The notes: generated by a model from the letters alone, not told the origin. DNA of 64,000 nucleotides from Streptomyces sp. NRRL WC-3742 (GCF_000720635.1 NZ_JOCF01000020.1:1-64000), one strand, 5' to 3'. Shown: positions 1-8,809, counted from the stretch's first letter. Translations and numbers: made by a program.

Positions 1-1034
1 GTGGAGGGAGGTGGGGGTGTGGGGTCGGGGGCGGTGAGGCGGGTGACGGCGGCGACGGGGTCGACGGTGCCGTAGCCGTAGGCGGGGTCGCCGGTGCGGT
101 AGGCGGTGGCTTCGAGGCGGCGGGTGAGCTGGTCGGGGGTGAGGGTGGGGTGGTAGCCGAGGGTGAGGGCGGCGGTGGCGGCGACGAAGGCGGTGGCGAA
201 GCTGGGGCCGGCGCCGGTGTAGTAGCCGCCGGCGGCGGGGCCGGGGCCCATGACGGCGTCGCCGGGGGCGGTGAGGTCGACGCGGCCGCTGAGGGTGCCC
301 TCGGGCAGGGTGCCGCCGGGGGTCAGGTCGCGGACGGAGAGGACTTCGGGGTAGGCGGCCGGGTAGGCGGGCGGGAGTTTGCCGTTGCCGGCGGTGGCGT
401 CGGGGCCTGCGGGGGCGACGACCAGCGCCCCCTTGGCCCGCGCCGACCGTACGGAGGCGGCGAGCGCGTCGTTGCCGGAGGGCAGGGCGACGCCGACCGC
501 GATGACCCGGGCGCCCGCGTCGGCGGCGGCGGTGATGCCCCGGGCGAGGAGGTCCGGGGAGCTGCCGCCGCCCTCGTCCGTCACGGAGACGGCGAGGATG
601 CGGGCGCGGGGTGCGAGCCCGGCGAAGCCCGTGCCGTCGCGGTGGTCGGCGGCGATGAGGCCCGCGAGGAAGGTGCCGTGGCCGACGCAGTCCTGGGCGG
701 GGTCGCCGGCGCCCTGCAGCCGGGGGGCGTGGTCGAGGCGTCCGGCGAGCAGCCCGGCCCCGTCCGTGACGCCGGAGCCGACGACGGCGACGGTGACGCC
801 CTCGCCCCTGCTGAGCGGCCAGGCCCGTTCGGGGCGCAGGAAGGTCTGCGGCCAGGGCGTGAGCGCGGTGCTCCTGGTGGACGGCGGCAGGCAGCCGGCG
901 GGTTTGCCGCCGGAGTCGCGCCGCTGCTGGGTGACGCCGGGCAGTGCGTCCGGGGACGGGGAGTCGGCGAGGGCGACGCCGGCGGTGGGGAGGACCAGGC
1001 CGAGGGCGAGCACGACGGCGCAGGCACGCTTCAC
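1..1034 (-). CDS. mycP: Mycosin-type S8 serine protease of type VII secretion, 3' end outside window, catalytic Asp missing
   Basis: Membrane-associated subtilisin-like protease of the ESX system. Residues 1-23 form a signal peptide (MKRACAVVLALGLVLPTAGV, then ALA). A mycosin-style N-terminal extension with a Cys (AGCLPPS) follows, and a second Cys sits just before the His motif (DCVGHGT), consistent with the family's disulfide. His119 (GHGT) and Ser278 (GPSFATA) are present. The position that should hold the catalytic Asp reads VAVVGSGV, with Gly86 where the family has VAVIDxGV. The GTG start at 1034 overlaps the upstream eccA-like stop by 4 nt (GTGA), indicating translational coupling. The frame runs off the window after a Pro-rich stretch, so the C-terminal membrane anchor is not visible. 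Identity as a mycosin is strong from motifs and context. Whether it is an active protease is doubtful. Confidence 0.9.
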   Translation of the reverse strand, partial: MKRACAVVLALGLVLPTAGVALADSPSPDALPGVTQQRRDSGGKPAGCLPPSTRSTALTPWPQTFLRPERAWPLSRGEGVTVAVVGSGVTDGAGLLAGRLDHAPRLQGAGDPAQDCVGHGTFLAGLIAADHRDGTGFAGLAPRARILAVSVTDEGGGSSPDLLARGITAAADAGARVIAVGVALPSGNDALAASVRSARAKGALVVAPAGPDATAGNGKLPPAYPAAYPEVLSVRDLTPGGTLPEGTLSGRVDLTAPGDAVMGPGPAAGGYYTGAGPSFATAFVAATAALTLGYHPTLTPDQLTRRLEATAYRTGDPAYGYGTVDPVAAVTRLTAPDPTPPPPS

Positions 1035-4000
1035 GCGAGGCTGCCGGTGCGCTCGGCCGGGATGTCCTGCGGCAGCAGCAGGCTGAGCTCGTCGAGGTCG
1101 GCGACGTCGAGGCTGGCGAGGCGCCCGGCCTGCCGGGTGATCATCGACTCGAGCACCTGCCGCGCGAAGCGCCCGTTGCCGAAGGAGCGGTCGCGCGGGA
1201 CGGAGGCGAACAGGGTGCCGAGCGCCGTGAGCGTCTCGGGCGTGCAGCTGTACCCGGCGGTCTCGGCCTGGAGGCGCACGATGGTGACGAGTTCGTCGTC
1301 CGCGTAGTGGCCGAAGGTGATCTCGCGCGAGAAGCGGGAGGCGAGGCCGGGGTTGGAGGCGAGGAAGCCGCGCATCTCGTCCTCGTACCCGGCGACGATG
1401 ACCACGACCTCGTCGCGGTGGTCCTCCATCAGCTTCATGAGGGTGTCGACGGCTTCCTGTCCGAAGTCCCCTCCCCCGCCGTGGCGCGGGGTCAGGGTGT
1501 ACGCCTCGTCGATGAACAGCACGCCGCCGCGGGCGCGTTCGAAGGCGTCGCGGGTGAGCTGGGCGGTGTGGCCGATGTAGCGGCCGACGAGGTCGGCGCG
1601 GGCGGTCTCGACGAGCTGGCCGGCCGGCAGGACGTCGAGTTCGGCGAGGAGTTGGCCGTACAGCCGGGCGACGGTCGTCTTGCCGGTGCCGGGCGGGCCG
1701 GAGAAGACGAGGTGGTGGCTGACGGTGGCGGCGGGCAGGCCCGCCTCGACGCGGCGGCGGGTCTGGCGGGTGAGGTTGACGAGGTCCTCGACCTGCTGCT
1801 TGGCCGCGCCGAGGCCGACCATGTCGCGCAGCCGGTCGAGCAGGCCGGGTTCGGCGGGCTCGTCCTGACCGGCGGCGGCGCGGGCGGCGGCCGCGGCGGC
1901 CTGCTCGCCGACGTCGGCGGGCAGCAGCCGGGTGAGGTCGGCGTTGTCGAAGTTCTCGAGTTCGGCGAGGCGGGACGCCTGCCGGTCGACCATCTCCTCG
2001 AAGACCTTGCGGGCGGCGCGGCCGTTGCCGAAGTCGGGGCCCTTGGGCATCCTGTCGAAGTGGACGGCGAGGGCCTCGCGGGTGCCGTCGGCGAGCTCGT
2101 AGCCGTGGCCGCCGGCGGCGTGCTCGACGATGGTGGTCAGCTCGCCGACGCTGTAGTTCTGGAACTCGACGGTGCGGCTGAACCGGGAGGCGAGGCCCGG
2201 GTTGGAGGCCAGGAAGTCGCGGATCTCGGTCTCGTACCCGGCGACGATGACCACCAGGTCCTCGCGGTGGTCCTCCATCAGCTTGACGAGGGTGTCGATG
2301 GCCTCGCGCCCGAAGTCGGGGCCGGTGCCGCCGGAGCCGGCGGAGAGGGTGTACGCCTCGTCGATGAACAGCACGCCGCCGAGGGCCTCCTTGACGACCT
2401 CGGTGGTCTTGAGGGCGGTGCCGCCGATGATCGAGGCGACGAGGTCGGCGCGGGCGACCTCGACGAGGTGGCCGCTGCGCAGCACGCCGAGTTCGGCGAG
2501 GATCGCGCCGTAGAGCCGGGCGACGGTGGTCTTGCCGGTGCCGGGCGGGCCCGCGAAGACGAGGTGGCGGCTCATCGGCAGGGCGGGCAGGCCCGCCTGC
2601 TCACGGCGGCGGGCGAGCTTGTTGAGGTTGACGAGGGTGGCGACCTGCTCCTTGACGCCCTCGAGGCCGACGAGGGTCTGCAGGACGGCCTGCGGGCCCT
2701 GGGGGCCGGGTGCGGCGGGCGCCTCGGCGGCGGCCGCGCCCTCGGTGGCGTCCCCGGAGCCCGGGCCCGAGCCCGAAGCCGAGGACGCCGCCGGCGTGGC
2801 GGAGGCGGCCGAGGCGGTGCCGTGGGCGTCGGGCGAGCGGTTGTCGTGGCTGTCGAGGTTCTCGACGGCGAGGCGCTCGGTGGGCTCGCTCTGGCGCAGC
2901 CCGGCGCCCTGGTTCTCGGCGGCGACGCAGTCGGTGAGCCGTACGGGCTCGGCGGATTCGGAGCGCAGCCCGTCCACGGTGTTGCCGGTGAACTGGCAGG
3001 CGGTGAGGGTGGCGCGGGCGCCGGGCATCAGGTGCAGGCCGTGGCGGCGGTTGGCGCGCAGCCGGGCGCGGGTGGCGGTGAGTTCGCCGCCGCGTTCGAC
3101 GCTGACGCCGTCGTAGGTGTTGTCGGCGCACTCGACGTCGCGCAGGGTGGCGATGCCTTCGGCGCCGATCGAGACGCCGCAGGACTTGGCGCCGCGGATC
3201 TGGGAGCCGCCGAGGTAGGTGTTGGCGCCGTCGCTGATGCGCACGCCGTGCTTCCCGGAGTCGAGGACGGTGGCCTCCTCGATCCGGCCGCGACCGTCGC
3301 GCAGCACCTCGATGCCGTGGGCGGCGGCGTTGGTGACGGTGGAGCGGCGCACCAGCGGGTTGGCGCCCTCGCGGACGACGATGCCGTTGCCGGAGCTGTC
3401 GTGCACCTCCAGCCGGTCGAACTCGGCGGCGCTCTCGCCGGTGAGTTCGACTCCGTCGCCCTCGCTGTCGCGCACGATCGCGCGCAGCACGCTGGGCCCG
3501 GCGGACTCGCCGACGTGGATGCCGGGCCCGGTGGCGGCGGTGACCTCGCAGTCCTCCAGGGTGCCCCGGGCGCGTCCGGCGATGTGCACGCCGCTGCCCT
3601 GGGGGCGGACGGCGCGGCAGCGGCGCAGCACGGGGTCGGTGCCGTTGGTGAGGACGTAGCCGTGGCCGCGTACGGCGGTGACGGTGCAGTCCTCCAGGAC
3701 GGCCCGGGCGGTGGTGCCGACGAAGACGCCGAGGGCGGCGTCGCGGATCTCGGTGCGCAGCAGGCGGGTGGTGCTCTGCTCCTCGATGGCGACGGCGGGC
3801 TTGTCGGTGGCGAAGATCTCGCAGTCCTCGAGGACGCCGCGCGACTCGCCGTTGGCGCAGACGCCGTTGCCGCGGGCGTCGCGCAGGACGCAGCGGCGCA
3901 CGGTGGGGTTGGCGCGTTCGCCGATGACGATGGCGGAGGTGCCGAGGTGCTCGACGACGCTGTCCTCGATGACGCTGTTGCCGGTGGAGGTCTCGACGAG

Positions 4001-4420
4001 CCCGGCCCCGGCGGTGTTGACCACCCGGCAGCCGCGCATGGCCAGTTCGCCCTGCTGGCGAGTGAGCACGGCCGTCCAGGAGTTGCCGACGACCTCGCAG
4101 TCCTGGAGGGCGAGCTGGCCGCGCGGGACGTCGACGGCGGGCAGGTCCTCGTCCTGCCCCTGGAGGATGAGGCCCGTCAACTGGACGGCTTCGGCGAGGA
4201 CTTGGACGACGGAGCCGCGCCGGGGGCTGATCCGCACGCTCCCGCGGACGTCCTCGGCGGTGATGCTCACCACCTTGGTGAGGACGAGGTTCTCCTCGTA
4301 CCGGCCGGGGCGCACCGAGATCACGGCGCCGCTGCGGGCCGCCTGGACGGCCTCGCCGATCGTGCGGTAGGAGCCGGGCTCCTGCCGCTCCGCGCAGACC
4401 GTCAGCACCGGGCGCGACAT
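1031..4420 (-). CDS. eccA: EccA-like double AAA+ ATPase fused to an N-terminal right-handed beta-helix
   Basis: Predicted cytosolic ATPase of the type VII secretion system, where EccA proteins act on substrates or chaperones. The protein has 1129 residues. About residues 1-520 are parallel beta-helix (pectate-lyase-like) repeats with recurrent 'EDCEV' and 'GNGVCA'-type turns. A Ser/Ala/Gly/Pro linker lies near residues 535-575. Two CbxX/CfqX-type AAA+ modules follow, each with Walker A GPPGTGKTTVARLYG (near residues 625 and 910) and Walker B GVLFIDEAYTL (near 685 and 969). Classical mycobacterial EccA has a TPR-type N-terminal domain and one ATPase, so this architecture differs. The ATG start at 4420 gives a complete beta-helix. 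The gene overlaps mycP by 4 nt. Confidence 0.85.
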   Translation of the reverse strand: MSRPVLTVCAERQEPGSYRTIGEAVQAARSGAVISVRPGRYEENLVLTKVVSITAEDVRGSVRISPRRGSVVQVLAEAVQLTGLILQGQDEDLPAVDVPRGQLALQDCEVVGNSWTAVLTRQQGELAMRGCRVVNTAGAGLVETSTGNSVIEDSVVEHLGTSAIVIGERANPTVRRCVLRDARGNGVCANGESRGVLEDCEIFATDKPAVAIEEQSTTRLLRTEIRDAALGVFVGTTARAVLEDCTVTAVRGHGYVLTNGTDPVLRRCRAVRPQGSGVHIAGRARGTLEDCEVTAATGPGIHVGESAGPSVLRAIVRDSEGDGVELTGESAAEFDRLEVHDSSGNGIVVREGANPLVRRSTVTNAAAHGIEVLRDGRGRIEEATVLDSGKHGVRISDGANTYLGGSQIRGAKSCGVSIGAEGIATLRDVECADNTYDGVSVERGGELTATRARLRANRRHGLHLMPGARATLTACQFTGNTVDGLRSESAEPVRLTDCVAAENQGAGLRQSEPTERLAVENLDSHDNRSPDAHGTASAASATPAASSASGSGPGSGDATEGAAAAEAPAAPGPQGPQAVLQTLVGLEGVKEQVATLVNLNKLARRREQAGLPALPMSRHLVFAGPPGTGKTTVARLYGAILAELGVLRSGHLVEVARADLVASIIGGTALKTTEVVKEALGGVLFIDEAYTLSAGSGGTGPDFGREAIDTLVKLMEDHREDLVVIVAGYETEIRDFLASNPGLASRFSRTVEFQNYSVGELTTIVEHAAGGHGYELADGTREALAVHFDRMPKGPDFGNGRAARKVFEEMVDRQASRLAELENFDNADLTRLLPADVGEQAAAAAARAAAGQDEPAEPGLLDRLRDMVGLGAAKQQVEDLVNLTRQTRRRVEAGLPAATVSHHLVFSGPPGTGKTTVARLYGQLLAELDVLPAGQLVETARADLVGRYIGHTAQLTRDAFERARGGVLFIDEAYTLTPRHGGGGDFGQEAVDTLMKLMEDHRDEVVVIVAGYEDEMRGFLASNPGLASRFSREITFGHYADDELVTIVRLQAETAGYSCTPETLTALGTLFASVPRDRSFGNGRFARQVLESMITRQAGRLASLDVADLDELSLLLPQDIPAERTGSLA

Positions 4421-4474
4421 TGCCTGGGGGTTCCCTTCGTCATGGTGTGGTGAGCCCCGCCGGGGCGGCGGGGA

Positions 4475-5905
4475 TCAGGGGGTGCAGGTGGCGCGGACGG
4501 CGCTGGCGGCGTGGTGGGCGTACTGGTTGCCGCCCCAGTCCACGCCGCGGCTGTGCAGGGTGACGGAGAGCCCGCCCTGGTAGGGGAAGGTGCCGGCGTT
4601 GACCCAACTGCCCCGGTAGGCCGTCTGGTTGATGTTGAACGAGCCGCCGCTGCTCACGGTGTAGACGGAGGGGTTGCCGCCCACGTTCTTCGCGTCGCCG
4701 CTGGCGGGGATGTAGACGGCGACGGCGCAGCTGGTGACGTTGCCCAGGTTGCTGAAGGACCAGACCACCGAGTTTCCGGTGTCGTCCTTGTTGGCCGCGC
4801 CGGACATGGGCATCGAGACGTAGGTGCCGTTGCAGCCGTCGCTGCTCCAGCCGCCGGAGTTCTTGTGCCAGCCGGTGACGCCCTGGTCGAACCAGCCGTT
4901 GATCTTCACACTGCCCTTGGCGTCGCAGTACGGGCCGGCGACGGCGACGACGGGGGCGGGCTTGGGCGGCGGCGCGGGCTGCTGGGCGGCGGGGGGCGGC
5001 GCGACGGCGCCTCCGCCGGAGCTGCTGGAGCCGCCGGTCGAGCCACCCGCGGACCCGCCGCCCGTGGAGCCTCCGCCCGAACCGCCCGACGAGCCGCCGG
5101 AGGCGCCCGAGCCGCCCTGGGAGCGGGTGTCCGTGCCGCCGGTGCCGGGTGCCGCCGCGCCGGGGTGGGCGGGCTGGCCGGGGGCGACCGGGGCGCCCGC
5201 GTTGGGGACGGCGGCCGGCTGGTCGCCCGGCGCGGCGGTGCCGCCGTCGGGCGCCGGGGCGGGTACGCCGCCCTGGCCGTCCGGGGCGGGGGTTCCGCCG
5301 GAGCCGCTGGTGCCGCCGTGCTCGTCGAAGGTGGGGGCGAAGCCGCTGCCGCCGCCGTCGCTCTGCCCGTAGCCGGGCGGGTTGTCGGCGCGGGCGGGGC
5401 CCTGCTTGGGGTCGTGGCCCAGGCGGGTGACGACCACGGAGGTGCCGACCAGGACGAGTCCGACCGCGACGGCCGCCGCGATCATCGGGCGGGAGACCCG
5501 GCCGGGGCGCGGTCCGGGGTCGCTCTCGCCGGCGGTGTCCGGCTCGGCCGCGACGGTGGCGGCGGCCGCTTCCGCGGCGACGGCCACGGCGGGTGCGGGC
5601 ACGGCGGGTGCGGCCACGGCGGATGCGGCGGGCGCGGGCACCGCGAGGGCGGCCGTCGGGTCCGGGTCGGGCTCGGGCTCGGACTCCGGGTCCGGCGCCA
5701 GGGACGCCGGGGGCGCAATCGGCTGCGGGAGGGGAGCCGTGGCGCCGCCCGTCCCGTTCCCGCCGCTCCTCGCCCCGCTCTCCCGCTCGCCCTCCGACGG
5801 CGGCGCTTCAGGCTCCTCGGCCGCCAACGCCCAGTTCACCGACGGGAGTTGGAACCCCGCCGAGCCCGAGGCCCCCGCCCCGCCGCGCTTCTCCTCGCCC
5901 ACCAT
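4475..5905 (-). CDS. Single-pass membrane protein with Gly/Pro/Ser-rich stalk and golvesin-like extracytoplasmic domain
   Basis: Surface-anchored protein of 476 residues with no assigned function. A low-complexity Pro/Glu/Ala cytosolic part (about 1-140) is followed by one membrane helix (IAAAVAVGLVLVGTSVVVT, about 145-165). A long Gly/Pro/Ser/Ala stalk (about 170-325) comes next. The last 145 residues form a beta-rich domain with four cysteines, starting PYCDAKGSVKINGWFDQG and ending AASAVRATCTP. Two of the cysteines are near its start and two near 'TSCAVAVYIP' and the C-terminus. The domain resembles golvesin/galactose-binding-like modules of streptomycete surface proteins by pattern only. 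It lies 54 bp upstream of the eccA-like gene on the same strand, so a role at the secretion machine or cell surface is plausible but inferred. Confidence 0.7.
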   Translation of the reverse strand: MVGEEKRGGAGASGSAGFQLPSVNWALAAEEPEAPPSEGERESGARSGGNGTGGATAPLPQPIAPPASLAPDPESEPEPDPDPTAALAVPAPAASAVAAPAVPAPAVAVAAEAAAATVAAEPDTAGESDPGPRPGRVSRPMIAAAVAVGLVLVGTSVVVTRLGHDPKQGPARADNPPGYGQSDGGGSGFAPTFDEHGGTSGSGGTPAPDGQGGVPAPAPDGGTAAPGDQPAAVPNAGAPVAPGQPAHPGAAAPGTGGTDTRSQGGSGASGGSSGGSGGGSTGGGSAGGSTGGSSSSGGGAVAPPPAAQQPAPPPKPAPVVAVAGPYCDAKGSVKINGWFDQGVTGWHKNSGGWSSDGCNGTYVSMPMSGAANKDDTGNSVVWSFSNLGNVTSCAVAVYIPASGDAKNVGGNPSVYTVSSGGSFNINQTAYRGSWVNAGTFPYQGGLSVTLHSRGVDWGGNQYAHHAASAVRATCTP

Positions 5906-5975
5906 GCTTCCCCTACGCTCGACGACACTCCCGTGGTGAGCTACGGACGGCGTGCCCGACCTGGTTCAGCCGGGT

Positions 5976-6416
5976 TCAGGACCCGACCGTCCACACCGGT
6001 TCGGCCGCCTCCCCGGGCGGGGTGAGCACGAAGGCCACCGCCCGTTCCAGCGCCTCCGCAGACGGCTTCGGGCACGGCACGTCGCCCTGGGCGCGCAGGT
6101 GGGCGAGCAGTTCCGGTTCGGGCGCCAGCCCGTACTCCCGCAGGTAGTACGTCACGGTGTCGGTCCAGACCCAGCAGCCGTCGGTTCGAAAGCCCATCGG
6201 GACGACGCCGCGGCGCTGCGGGTCGAGGACGTCGTCCATCAGCATGGGCGTCAGCAGCACGGCCTCGCCCTCGCTCAGGTACCGGACGAAAGCCTCCTGC
6301 TCGGCCCACTCGAGCCGTGGCCGGTCGGGCGCGAAGCCCGGGCCCGTCACCGGGTCCACCACGTCGAACACCGCCGCGAGCCGGAACCCGCCGTCCACCG
6401 TCGTCTCCTCGCCCAT
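5976..6416 (-). CDS. Conserved-looking hypothetical protein, about 146 residues
   Basis: Function not recognised. The start is placed at the internal ATG at 6416 (MGEETTVDG), because the longer open frame adds only Arg/Gly-rich sequence without folding character. The protein has no signal peptide or membrane helix. Its middle reads RTDGCWVWTDTVTYYLREYG, an aromatic-rich pattern typical of small cytosolic partner or immunity-like proteins in actinobacterial secretion loci. This is an impression and not an assignment. It sits between the histidine kinase and the surface protein, in the same direction. Confidence 0.6.
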   Translation of the reverse strand: MGEETTVDGGFRLAAVFDVVDPVTGPGFAPDRPRLEWAEQEAFVRYLSEGEAVLLTPMLMDDVLDPQRRGVVPMGFRTDGCWVWTDTVTYYLREYGLAPEPELLAHLRAQGDVPCPKPSAEALERAVAFVLTPPGEAAEPVWTVGS

Positions 6417-6504
6417 CCCCGTACTCCTTCTGCCGCCGGGCCTCACTCCCCTGACCACGGACGGCCGGCGCCCCGGGGTTCACCGAGGCCCCCGGCCGTC
6501 CGTG

Positions 6505-7770
6505 TCAGCGCTCCTCGCCGGTGTGCGTGGACGAGGGGGAGACGGGAGTGAGCGGGAGGGTGGCCGTGACCCGGAAGCCCGAGCGGTACGGCGCGGCGGA
6601 CAGTTCGCCGCCGAACAGGGCGACGCGCTCCGCCAGCCCCAGCAGCCCGTGCCCGGTCGACAGCCCCCGGGCGGCGCTGCGGCGGCTGCGCCCGGCGCCG
6701 TCGTCCACCACCTCCAGGCGCAGCACCTCCGACCAGTCGATGCGCACCACCGCGCGGCTTCCCGGTCCGGCGTGCTTGGTGACGTTGGTGACGGCCTCCT
6801 GGAGGAGGCGGTAGGCGGTGAGGTCGAGGCTGTCGTCCAAGTGCGCCGGGGTGCCGGACACTTCGAGGTCGACGGCCACTCCGGCGCGGCGCACGTCCTC
6901 CAACAGGGTGGCGAGGTCGGCGAGTCCGCGGCGGGCGGTGTCGGGCTCGGTCTCCCGCTGCTCGTCCCGCTGCTCGTCCTGCTCGAGGGAGGATTCGGCG
7001 GTGCGCAACAGGCGCAGCAGGCGGCGCAGTTCGGCCATCGCCGCGCGGCCGACCTCCTCGATCCGGGCCAAGGAGGCGTCCGTACGGGCCGGTTGGACAC
7101 AGGCCGTGGAGCGGGTGGCCTCGGCCTGCATCACCATCACCGCCACCGCGTTGGCGACGATGTCGTGCAACTCCCGGGCGATCCTGGTGCGTTCGTGCGC
7201 CACGGCGCGGCGGGCCCGCGCCAGCTCGCGCCGGTCCCGGGCGGCCGCTTCCGCCACCGCCCGGGACCACACGCCGATACCCCAGGCCGCGGCCGTCACC
7301 GGCAGGTAGAAGGCGATTCCCGCGATCAGCGCGGCCGTGCGGTGGCCGGGCGAGGCGAGGTGCTCCACGGTGTAGCGGATCGCGAGCCCCGCGGGCACCA
7401 GGGCGAAGGCGAGAGCGGCCAGGGCGGCGGCGCGCCCGCGCTGCCGGGCGACGGTGTAGAGCGCGACCAGCATGCCGAAGTACGGCGTGAACTCGAAGTC
7501 GGTGATGGCGGTGACCAGGTCGGCGCTCACCGCCACCGTCCACACCACCGCGAAGGCCGGCACCGTCCACCGGCGGCGGTACAGCAGGGCGAGGAACTCG
7601 GGCAGGCAGAACGCGACCAGTTCGAGCCGGCTGCGGGTGTCGGCGCCGGGGGTGACCGGGGCCCCGAAGAAGAACGCCTCGGGGACGATCACCGCGAGCG
7701 CGAGCGCCGCGTCCTGCAGCCGCGTCGAACGCAGCCAGCGGCGGCGGCGCGCGGGGGCTGGACGGCTCAT
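6505..7770 (-). CDS. NarL-family sensor histidine kinase (HisKA_3), no adjacent response regulator
   Basis: Membrane sensor kinase of 421 residues. The N-terminal half carries about five or six hydrophobic helices. It is followed by the HisKA_3 phosphoacceptor block ARELHDIVANAVAVMVMQAE with its His, then an ATPase domain with the N-box QEAVTNVTKHAG and a G-box (GHGLLGLAERVALFGG). The start at the ATG at 7770 overlaps the stop of the upstream gene by 4 nt (ATGA), which supports it over the longer open frame. No receiver-domain gene is adjacent, so its partner must be elsewhere. It might instead signal together with the Cys-tailed protein it is coupled to. The C-terminal tail is Ser/Thr-rich. 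Confidence 0.88.
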   Translation of the reverse strand: MSRPAPARRRRWLRSTRLQDAALALAVIVPEAFFFGAPVTPGADTRSRLELVAFCLPEFLALLYRRRWTVPAFAVVWTVAVSADLVTAITDFEFTPYFGMLVALYTVARQRGRAAALAALAFALVPAGLAIRYTVEHLASPGHRTAALIAGIAFYLPVTAAAWGIGVWSRAVAEAAARDRRELARARRAVAHERTRIARELHDIVANAVAVMVMQAEATRSTACVQPARTDASLARIEEVGRAAMAELRRLLRLLRTAESSLEQDEQRDEQRETEPDTARRGLADLATLLEDVRRAGVAVDLEVSGTPAHLDDSLDLTAYRLLQEAVTNVTKHAGPGSRAVVRIDWSEVLRLEVVDDGAGRSRRSAARGLSTGHGLLGLAERVALFGGELSAAPYRSGFRVTATLPLTPVSPSSTHTGEER

Positions 7771-8276
7771 TTCGTCCTGCAGCCACCGCAGTTCACGGTG
7801 ATGCAGCAGATGCCCCCGGCGAAGACGACCAGGTCGTCGACGGCCAGGGAGAGCCACCAGGTGTCCGCCGGTGCTCCGCTGTCGTCCACCTCCGGGGGCT
7901 CCACCGGGAAGCCGAGGTCCGCGTAGGTCGACCACAGGTCACCCCGGTGGCGGCGCAGGCTGTCGGTGAGCGCCGCCAGCGTGGTCCGCACCTCCGCCGG
8001 CGCGGCGTTCCGGGACGGCTCCACCAGCGCCAGCACGGCGGCCGCCGTCCGGAACCCGTCCACCGAGGCGGCGGCCAGGCTCACTCCGGCCACCCGTACG
8101 GCCTCCGTGCCGATCTGCACCAGGTAGCGCTGCCACGGATCGCCGACCGCCTGCGGCGGATCCGGCACCAGCACGGTCGTCGGCCCCGCGAGGAACCCGT
8201 TCGCGAGGGCCGGCCCGGCGGCCCCGTCCGGCTCGACGAGGTGCACGGTGACACCGACGGTCGGGGAGTCGTTCAT
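7767..8276 (-). CDS. Hypothetical protein with possible degenerate trypsin-like N-terminus and Cys-rich C-terminal tail
   Basis: A protein of 169 residues starting at the ATG at 8276 (MNDSPTVGVTVHL). The N-terminal segment NGFLAGPTTVLVPDP has the rhythm of the first strands of trypsin-like proteases (GTGFLVGPGLVLTAAH), but the catalytic His block is replaced by VPDPP. If it is such a fold, it is inactive. The C-terminus ends GGICCITVNCGGCRTK, with four cysteines in nine residues, suggesting metal or redox binding. It overlaps the downstream histidine kinase by 4 nt, so the two are probably co-translated. Fold assignment is low-confidence and the reading frame is well supported by the overlap. 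Confidence 0.65.
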   Translation of the reverse strand: MNDSPTVGVTVHLVEPDGAAGPALANGFLAGPTTVLVPDPPQAVGDPWQRYLVQIGTEAVRVAGVSLAAASVDGFRTAAAVLALVEPSRNAAPAEVRTTLAALTDSLRRHRGDLWSTYADLGFPVEPPEVDDSGAPADTWWLSLAVDDLVVFAGGICCITVNCGGCRTK

Positions 8277-8467
8277 GCGCGGATCCCTGGGGGTGAGGCC
8301 ACCGGGCACGGGGCCGGGCGGCGACCGGATGATCTCCCGTCCAGTCCTAACCCGGGTTCGCGGCCGGGCGCGCCCGGGAGCGGCCCGTGCGAGTGGAATA
8401 CGCGGGCGGTGGGAGGCCGCACGGAAATCCGTTCGACCGGGGCACGGCCCGGTGCGAGCATCGCGGG

Positions 8468-8809
8468 ATGGGCGCACTGGACGCGGTGGCGAGGAGGGTG
8501 GCCGACGGGGCCACGGTGGAGTTCCGGCCGAGCGGGACGTCGATGGTGCCGCTGATCCGCAGCCGCCAGGCGGTGGTCGTCGCCCCCGTCGATCCGACGC
8601 GGCTGGCGCCGGGCGACATCGTGCTCGCCCGGGTCGCCGGGACGGTGTACCTGCACCTGGTGTCGGCCGTCGACCCGGCGCGCCGACGGGTGCAGATCAG
8701 CAACAACCGGGGGCGGGTGAACGGGTGGACGGGGCACGAGCGGGTGTACGGGGTCTGCCTGTCGGTGGACGGCGTTGCCCGGCCGGGGGCGGCGGGGAAG
8801 GTGCGCTGA
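8468..8809 (+). CDS. Small S24/S26 (signal-peptidase-like) domain protein
   Basis: A cytosolic-looking protein of 113 residues, starting MGALDAVARR. It carries the S24/S26 pattern SGTSMVPLI (nucleophile Ser region) and APGDIVLARVAGTVYLHLV. The classical second-box Lys is not evident, and a His (YLHLV) occupies a similar place. It then has QISNNRGRVNGWTG as in short peptidase-S24-like streptomycete proteins. There is no membrane helix, unlike true leader peptidases. The ATG at 8468 is preferred because the residues upstream are non-conserved-looking. The gene is divergent from the Cys-tailed protein and convergent with the 8950-11397 gene. Confidence 0.7.
   Translation: MGALDAVARRVADGATVEFRPSGTSMVPLIRSRQAVVVAPVDPTRLAPGDIVLARVAGTVYLHLVSAVDPARRRVQISNNRGRVNGWTGHERVYGVCLSVDGVARPGAAGKVR

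Noticed and set aside
944..4453. A 1169-codon plus-strand frame opposite the eccA-like gene
   Set aside because: Antisense shadow. The minus strand has two exact Walker A/B pairs.
4475..5905. EccE identity for the single-pass protein next to eccA
   Set aside because: EccE has two N-terminal helices and a different soluble domain. This protein has one central helix, a long low-complexity stalk and a Cys-containing beta domain.
7767..7815. Cys-rich C-terminus as a lanthipeptide or other RiPP core
   Set aside because: It is attached to a 169-residue protein without leader features, and no modification enzyme gene is nearby.
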